Below are positions 60,575 through 64,000 of a DNA stretch of 64,000 nucleotides, piece after piece. How positions within the stretch are numbered: the first letter of the stretch is position 1; each line of letters starts with the position of its first letter. The translations under genes and the position numbers were made by a program. This stretch comes from CAG-390 sp964522215 (GTDB lineage: Bacteria > Bacillota > Clostridia > Oscillospirales > CAG-272): NCBI GenBank assembly GCA_964522215.1, contig CAZFVR010000004.1, forward strand, positions 1 through 64,000, given 5' to 3'. Below the pieces are notes generated by a model that had not been told where the DNA came from, searched no databases, and worked only from the letters and a program-made list of their open reading frames with translations.

Positions 60575-62586
60575 GCTCCGGCGATTGCCTCCTTTTTATC
60601 CTTTTTATCCTTTTGATCCTTTTTTGTATCCGCGGCGAACGTCTCTCGGATAACGGCATAGGCGAACTGCGAAAGTGTGATATCCCCGCGCCCGCGCTTG
60701 CCTGTGTAAAGCTCAAGATATTCGCCGCTCACATGCATAGTCACAGCCTCGCAGCCGAGATTTGCCGCCACACGCACACGCAAAAGACCATCCGGCGTTT
60801 GTTTTTCTCTTGAATACTCGATGTATCCGCCCTCGGCACGCAAAAGCGCAAACTCACCGCGGTCGAATACCTCGCAGTGCCGCACATCACCCAATCGGCG
60901 ATAATGATCAACAAGCTCCTCCGATGCGCGCTCGTCCCAAAGCATGGGGCGGCGGCAAAACGGGTCGCCCGCGCCCTCCATACCGCGCTCGTCACCGTAG
61001 TAAACACAGGGGAAGCCGTAAACGGTATATTGTATGACAGATATCAGGCGCAGTTTTTTTATTGCTTCGGCACGCTCCCGCTCTGTCAGTGCAAAGGCCG
61101 CGCGAGCCGCATTCCCCTCACCGTCAAGCTCGTGTATACGCTCCGGCGCACCAAGCAGGGTAAGTATCCGCTCGGTATCATGCGTACCGATAATATTCAT
61201 CAGCACATCCGCAGCGGGGCGCGGATAGGAGGAGTAGATATCCATCAGCTCGTCCGCCAAAAACTCGGCATCCGCCGTTTCGGCATATGCAAGCAGTGCC
61301 GAGCGAAGCGGATAGTTCATAACACTGTCCAGCTGTTGCCCGCAAAAATACTCGCGCCGCTGACCGTAGGAGATCTTATCAGCAGCGTTCTCCCACACCT
61401 CGCCTATAACAGCGGCATCGGGGGACGCGCCCTTGACCCTCTCACGCAGACCGCAAAGAAAATCATTCGGCAGCTCGTCCGCAACGTCAAGTCTCCAGCC
61501 GTCACAGCCGAGCTTTATATATTTTTCGCACACGCCGCCCTCTCCGATAAAGAAATCACGGCAGGACGGCTCCGAAAGATCGAGCTTTGGCAGGATGGGT
61601 ATTCCCCACCATGCGGCATACGGAAGCTCGCCCTCTGCCGCCGCCTCTTTAAAGCAATACCATTTACGGTAAGGCGATGCGGGATCATCCCACGCTCCTC
61701 CGCCGAAACGGTGATATTTATCAAAATAAATGCTGTCATCCCCCGTGTGATTAAAAACGCCGTCAAGGATGATTCGAATGCCCGCCTCGTGCGAACTTCG
61801 CAGCAAAAGAGAAAGCGCGGGGTCACCGCCGAACTCGTCGGCAACACTGAGATAATCAGCGGTATCGTATTTGTGATTCGATGCGGCGGAAAAGATCGGG
61901 GAAAGATAGATAACGCCCACACCGAGCGATGCAAGATAGGGCAGCTTTTCGATCACTCCGTAAAGATCGCCGCCAAAGTAGACGTTGTTTGCGACCTCCC
62001 CACCCGGATATTCGGCATACTGCGGGATACCATCCCGCCAATCATCATTAATGACGCCTCCGCGCGGCGGCTTGTATGGCTCACTGCCGCGGCTAAAGCG
62101 GTCAACAAAAACATGATACATCACGCTGCCGCCAAGCCATGCGGGAGTTTTAAAGTCATCACTGTAGACGAGCATTCGAAAACGCTCGCCGCTCTCGCCG
62201 GAGAGCGAAATATCTACATTATTTTTTGTGCTTGAAAAAAGCGTATCCAGCCCGCGCAGGATCAAAAACTCGTAATAAAACAGGCCGTGGTCGGCACCGT
62301 CGGGCAGGATATCATCTGGGGAGAGGGACAGCGCGTAGTTATCCTCGGTCACATCGCGCGCCCCGCCGATATATTCAAACGGCAGGTCGGTATACACCGC
62401 CCCACCATCGGGGCTGATCCTCATGACCACGCCCTCCGCGCCGACGATGCGCGGAAGTCTTAAGGTGATGCGCACCCGCTCACTGCGGCGCAAAGCACCT
62501 ATATGATCGCGTATGTGACCGTCCTCGGTCAGGCAGGTCAGGCGTGCCGACGGCACTGTAAGCTCATCACTTAGTTTTGGCAGCAT
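60568..62586 (-). CDS. GH13 alpha-glucan hydrolase (neopullulanase/cyclomaltodextrinase type)
   Basis: A 672-residue cytoplasmic enzyme without signal peptide. An N-terminal beta-sandwich (about 1-120) precedes the (beta/alpha)8 barrel. GH13 regions in order: RIILDGVFNHTGDD (region I), GWRLDVADEL (II, nucleophile Asp), VIGEVWENA (III, acid/base Glu) and IIGTHDTERIL (IV, Asp). The insertion YCFKEAAAEGELPYAAWWGIPILPKLDL is typical of maltodextrin-degrading neopullulanases. It probably acts with the phosphorylase upstream on glycogen-derived or imported maltodextrins. GAGGGG precedes the ATG. Confidence 0.9.
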   Translation of the reverse strand: MLPKLSDELTVPSARLTCLTEDGHIRDHIGALRRSERVRITLRLPRIVGAEGVVMRISPDGGAVYTDLPFEYIGGARDVTEDNYALSLSPDDILPDGADHGLFYYEFLILRGLDTLFSSTKNNVDISLSGESGERFRMLVYSDDFKTPAWLGGSVMYHVFVDRFSRGSEPYKPPRGGVINDDWRDGIPQYAEYPGGEVANNVYFGGDLYGVIEKLPYLASLGVGVIYLSPIFSAASNHKYDTADYLSVADEFGGDPALSLLLRSSHEAGIRIILDGVFNHTGDDSIYFDKYHRFGGGAWDDPASPYRKWYCFKEAAAEGELPYAAWWGIPILPKLDLSEPSCRDFFIGEGGVCEKYIKLGCDGWRLDVADELPNDFLCGLRERVKGASPDAAVIGEVWENAADKISYGQRREYFCGQQLDSVMNYPLRSALLAYAETADAEFLADELMDIYSSYPRPAADVLMNIIGTHDTERILTLLGAPERIHELDGEGNAARAAFALTERERAEAIKKLRLISVIQYTVYGFPCVYYGDERGMEGAGDPFCRRPMLWDERASEELVDHYRRLGDVRHCEVFDRGEFALLRAEGGYIEYSREKQTPDGLLRVRVAANLGCEAVTMHVSGEYLELYTGKRGRGDITLSQFAYAVIRETFAADTKKDQKDKKDKKEAIAGAC

Positions 62587-62688
62587 AGGATATCCCCTCG
62601 GCGTTTCTCGATTTGTGGCCTTGTTGTGTTTTTAGATCGCTCATTTTTTGTTCTGTATGATCTTATAGCTTATAGGATCAAAATATTT

Positions 62689-62721
62689 CGTCCGTCTGTC
62701 GCCACCGGCGACAGACGGACG
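62689..62721. terminator. 15-bp perfect stem-loop after the phosphorylase gene
   Basis: 62689-62703 pairs perfectly with 62707-62721 around ACC. It lies about 60 bp beyond the phosphorylase stop on the minus strand, followed by AAATATTTTG. The stem is unusually strong but lacks a clean U-tract. Confidence 0.55.
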
Positions 62722-62781
62722 TCGGGTAGATTTTGAGGCTTTGAGTCTTAGTGTATTTAGAAAGCAGGCATTTGGGGCTTA

Positions 62782-64000
62782 TCATTTATCTTTGCCGCTG
62801 TCAGCAAGGCTTTTGATATTCCAAATGCGGTCTGCGTACTCGCGCACCGCGCGGTCGGCGGCAAAATGTCCGCCCATGGCTATATTCATAAGCGAGCGGC
62901 GGCTCCAGCCCTCGCGGTCAGCAAAGGCGGCAAAGGCACGCTCCTGTGCCTGACGGTAGGATTCAAAATCCGCAAGGCACATATAAGGGTCGGCAATGCC
63001 GTGTCCGGATATGAGATACTGTGCGATATCCGAGAAGGATACCCCGGCAAAGCCCGCATTGAGCCTGTCAACTATGCGGTGCAGGCGGTCGTTTTGCGCG
63101 TAGTAGAGCGCGGAATTATAGCCCTCAAGCCACAGATCCGCCACCTCCGAGCTTGTAAGACCGAAGATAAAGATATTATCTCTGCCAACAGCTCCCAGCA
63201 TCTCGATATTTGCGCCGTCAAGAGTTCCTATGGTGAGCGCACCGTTGAGCATTAGCTTCATGCAACCGGTACCCGATGCCTCCTTGCCGGCAAGAGAGAG
63301 CTGTTCGCTGATCTCAGCGGCGGGAATGAGTGCCTCGGCGGTCGTAACATCGTAGTTTTCAAGGAACACCACCTTAAGCTTATCGCACACGCCGGGGGTG
63401 TTTTCGATCTCGCGGGAAAGCATACAGATCAGCTCGATTATCCGCTTGGCCATTTGGTAGCCCGGTGCAGCCTTAGCTCCGAAGATATATGTGCGCGGTC
63501 GTACATCAAGCGACGGATCGTCGCAAAGATCAAGATATATTCCTATGATATTCAGCACATTGAGGAGCTGGCGCTTGTACTCATGCAGACGCTTTATCTG
63601 AACATCAAAGACAGAGTGGGTATCGATGGATATCCCCGCGCGGCGCTGCATAAAGTCCGCAAAGTCCTTTTTGTTCTCATGCTTTATGGAACGAAGCTCC
63701 TCAAGCACGCCATGGTCATCCGCAAACTTTGCAAACTCCGCCAGTTGCTCCGGGTCTTTGCGATAGTCGCGACCTATGCATTCATCAAGCAGTGATGCCA
63801 GCCGCGGGTTTGAATAGCAGAGCCAACGTCTGTGCGCCACGCCGTTTGTAACGTTTGTAAAACGCTCGGGATAGATGCGGTAGAAGTTTTTAAATATAGA
63901 TTCGGTCAGGATCTCGGAGTGGAGCTTTGAAACACCGTTTATCGAGTGTGAGCCGATGACAGCAAGGTTGGCCATATTTACCTGACCATAGCTCATAACG
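62782..64000 (-). CDS. glgP: Glycogen/alpha-glucan phosphorylase (C-terminal part, cut by window edge)
   Basis: Releases glucose 1-phosphate from alpha-1,4-glucans. About 406 residues are visible; the N-terminal half lies beyond the right edge. Conserved stretches: MANLAVIGSHSINGVSKLHS, FTNVTNGVAHRRWL, FDVQIKRLHEYKRQLLN, AAPGYQMAKRIIELI and the PLP-binding EASGTGCMKLMLNGALTIGTLDGAN. Most phosphorylases have Asn at the position before Met-Lys (GTGNMK); here it is Cys. The Lys that binds PLP is intact. It is 195 bp from the GH13 gene, forming a glucan-degradation pair. Confidence 0.93.
   Translation of the reverse strand, partial: VMSYGQVNMANLAVIGSHSINGVSKLHSEILTESIFKNFYRIYPERFTNVTNGVAHRRWLCYSNPRLASLLDECIGRDYRKDPEQLAEFAKFADDHGVLEELRSIKHENKKDFADFMQRRAGISIDTHSVFDVQIKRLHEYKRQLLNVLNIIGIYLDLCDDPSLDVRPRTYIFGAKAAPGYQMAKRIIELICMLSREIENTPGVCDKLKVVFLENYDVTTAEALIPAAEISEQLSLAGKEASGTGCMKLMLNGALTIGTLDGANIEMLGAVGRDNIFIFGLTSSEVADLWLEGYNSALYYAQNDRLHRIVDRLNAGFAGVSFSDIAQYLISGHGIADPYMCLADFESYRQAQERAFAAFADREGWSRRSLMNIAMGGHFAADRAVREYADRIWNIKSLADSGKDK

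Noticed and set aside
60877..62235. Long plus-strand open frame (452 codons) opposite the GH13 gene
   Set aside because: Exactly antisense to a gene with all GH13 motifs; the translation has no family resemblance and no ribosome binding site.

Overview
The window looks like chromosome of a spore-forming, Gram-positive-type Clostridia bacterium, probably a gut-associated relative of the Oscillospiraceae/Christensenellales area. This rests on spoIVA, Bacillota-style gene orders (dprA-topA-trmFO; plsX-rnc-smc-ftsY; infC-rpmI-rplT; nadD-yqeK-rsfS), a DUF3343 protein next to a cysteine desulfurase, strong GGAGG ribosome binding sites and moderate G+C by eye. A run of exactly 100 Ns inside a tandem repeat shows a scaffolded draft assembly. 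Species cannot be named from the sequence.

Layout. 1-3.3 kb (minus): tRNA-Ser and two paralogous substrate-binding lipoproteins without a permease. 3.6-10 kb (plus): ribulokinase behind a perfect consensus promoter, a PTS-EIIC-like permease, a membrane-anchored unknown, a serine acetyltransferase with an N-terminal extension, a glycerophosphodiesterase and a metallophosphoesterase. 10-16.4 kb (minus): SecB-like protein, small membrane protein, AGE-family epimerase, and a MarR-controlled heterodimeric ABC exporter. 16.6-20.5 kb (minus): a sugar isomerase-like TIM barrel followed by an MBOAT protein and an AlgJ/DHHW-like protein, both lacking their catalytic residues. 20.5-26.3 kb: HAD phosphatase, an enolase with a Cys-rich tail (plus), a DUF3343-cysteine desulfurase pair, a low-G+C secreted Cys/His protein and ribosomal protein S20 with a TTG start.

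26.4-49.97 kb is a nearly unbroken minus-strand housekeeping block: MATE exporter, leuS, rsfS, yqeK, nadD, yhbY, rdgB, ftsY, smc, a radical SAM protein, an MBL hydrolase, rnc, plsX, trmFO, topA, dprA, a TrmH-type methyltransferase, then rplT-rpmI-infC behind an attenuator leader. infC appears to start at an ATA codon. 50.1-50.97 kb is non-coding, with 110-bp tandem repeats broken by the N gap. 50.97-64 kb (minus): ribosome hibernation factor, spoIVA, lnt, an RluA-type pseudouridine synthase, upp, the proline genes proB-proA and proC, and an alpha-glucan cluster (unknown small protein, GH13 hydrolase, alpha-glucan phosphorylase running off the right edge).

The best candidate for something undescribed is the 16.6-20.5 kb unit. 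The acyl-transfer pair retains family architecture, but both MBOAT histidines and the D-H-H-W and Ser residues of the partner are replaced, and the genes are intact behind a consensus promoter. Other points worth checking are the ATA start of infC, a SecB-like chaperone and Lnt in a presumed monoderm, the enolase tail, and eleven promoters that all have a 17-bp spacer.
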